From the NCBI GenBank assembly GCA_900553935.1, contig USFK01000083.1, forward strand, positions 1 through 6,372: 6,372 nt of DNA, read 5' to 3'. A program made the position numbers and the translations under genes. Below, piece after piece: positions 5,879 through 6,372 of the stretch. The DNA comes from an uncultured Collinsella sp. (GTDB lineage Bacteria > Actinomycetota > Coriobacteriia > Coriobacteriales > Coriobacteriaceae). Numbering within the stretch: position 1 is the stretch's first letter; the number at the start of each line of letters is the position of its first letter. A model generated the notes under the pieces. That model was not told where the DNA came from and did not search any database. It worked only from the letters and a program-made list of their open reading frames with translations.

Positions 5879-6043
5879 TATCGCCCGACTTTCCTCTTGA
5901 GGAATGCATCTTTATTACATTTAGTTTAAAGCCTCGCGCGGACACGAATTGCTGCGTTGTCTGGCACCTTCGCATGGGGGCCTTGCGGTGGTTAAAATGT
6001 GACCATAAAGGCAGTTTTAGCGAACCCCACGGGAGTGACATGC
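5879..6043. promoter_or_regulatory. Divergent promoter region between nuclease and PH-like genes
   Basis: This 165-bp gap must hold promoters in both directions. For the plus-strand gene, TAAAAT (5993-5998) is a good -10 with a poor -35 (TTCGCA, 5969-5974) at 18 bases. For the minus-strand set, the AT-rich block about 5905-5935 gives TAAACT and TAATAA on the minus strand as possible -10 elements, but no clear -35. A 6-12 base palindromic operator is not evident. Confidence 0.4.
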
Positions 6044-6313
6044 ATGGACAAGAACACGCTGCTATTCCAGGACAAAGGTTCGGGTAGGTTTAAAGACGTC
6101 AAGATCTACCCTAACCGTATTGAGGTGCTCAAGAAGGGCACGTTTGGTGGCAAGCACACCGAGATTGTTTACCTTAAGGACATCACTGGGGTCAACAGGA
6201 TCAAGGGCCGCGACGTTTTCCTACGTAACAGGCTGTTGACCGCTTGTGTCTTTAGCTTGAGCAGTCGTGCGAAGGCCCAGGAGTTTGTTAACGCGCTGAA
6301 CATGGTGATGTAG
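6044..6313 (+). CDS. Small PH/GRAM-like domain protein
   Basis: 89 residues from the ATG at 6044, chosen because GGGAGTGA lies about six bases upstream; a GTG at 5999 would add 15 residues but overlaps the likely -10. The pattern is seven short strands and a final helix: NTLLFQDK, RFKDVKIYPNRIEVLKKG (14-31), HTEIVYLKDITGVNRIKG (39-56), DVFLRN, CVFSLSS and a helix AKAQEFVNALNMV (76-88). The block I-Y-L-K-D-I-T-G followed by a hydrophobic strand and closing helix is typical of bacterial PH (bPH/YdbT- or GRAM-like) domains. Such proteins commonly carry a C-terminal SHOCT module; this one stops without it. It is basic overall and has no signal or membrane segment. Function unknown. Confidence 0.8.
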   Translation: MDKNTLLFQDKGSGRFKDVKIYPNRIEVLKKGTFGGKHTEIVYLKDITGVNRIKGRDVFLRNRLLTACVFSLSSRAKAQEFVNALNMVM

Positions 6314-6347
6314 TCGAAAGCGGCGTTCGGGCCAAGGTAAAAATCGG

Positions 6348-6372
6348 GGGCACAGAACGGTGTTCTGCGCCC
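6348..6372. terminator. Hairpin terminator at window edge
   Basis: GGGCACAGAAC (6348-6358) and GTTCTGCGCCC (6362-6372) pair over 11 positions with one A-C mismatch around a three-base loop. It begins 34 bases after the stop codon of the PH-like gene. AAAAA just upstream (6339-6343) would be a U-tract for transcripts entering from the right. The plus-strand T-tract, if any, lies beyond the window. Confidence 0.7.

Overview
The window looks like chromosomal DNA from a high-GC, gut-type Actinobacterium. Codon use, strong AGGAGG-type ribosome sites and the look of the proteins suggest the class Coriobacteriia, most likely Collinsella or a close relative. That placement is inference, since no rRNA or other marker gene is present. 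I find no tRNA, rRNA, CRISPR array, transposase or integrase.

Layout. (1) Positions 1-1065, minus strand: a cation diffusion facilitator (CDF) metal exporter, cut at its C-terminus by the window edge. (2) Positions 1066-1283: a divergent control region with a perfect 7-5-7 palindrome near the plus-strand gene. (3) Positions 1284-2621, plus strand: a 445-residue protein with two four-cysteine zinc ribbons and a basic amphipathic tail. (4) Positions 2742-3210, plus strand: a small alpha/beta protein whose stop codon is followed at once, in the +1 frame, by an intact SHOCT module. The pair looks like one gene split by a frameshift. (5) Positions 3211-3719: mostly non-coding, lower-GC and patchy DNA holding a possible 3' gene remnant, a perfect 10-bp hairpin terminator between convergent transcripts, a 26-codon minus-strand small ORF and a structured GC-rich stretch. 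(6) Positions 3720-5878, minus strand: a compact three-gene set, read as a DUF1016 (YhcG-type) PD-(D/E)xK nuclease, then an ADP-ribosylglycohydrolase (DraG/MacroD-independent family), then a 73-residue acidic orphan protein. Gaps are 63 and 32 nt, so co-transcription is likely. (7) Positions 6044-6313, plus strand: an 89-residue PH/GRAM-like protein, followed by a hairpin terminator at the window edge.

How the genes may work together. The clearest candidate for an undescribed system is the minus-strand set: a predicted nuclease, an enzyme that removes ADP-ribose, an orphan small protein and perhaps a 26-residue hydrophobic peptide, ending at a hairpin. This resembles the make-up of defence or toxin-antitoxin islands, but nothing in the sequence proves such a role. 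SHOCT modules often sit in small bacterial proteins beside PH-like or similar domains. Here both a detached SHOCT module and a solitary PH-like protein flank the nuclease set, which suggests an accessory region where small genes are being gained and broken.
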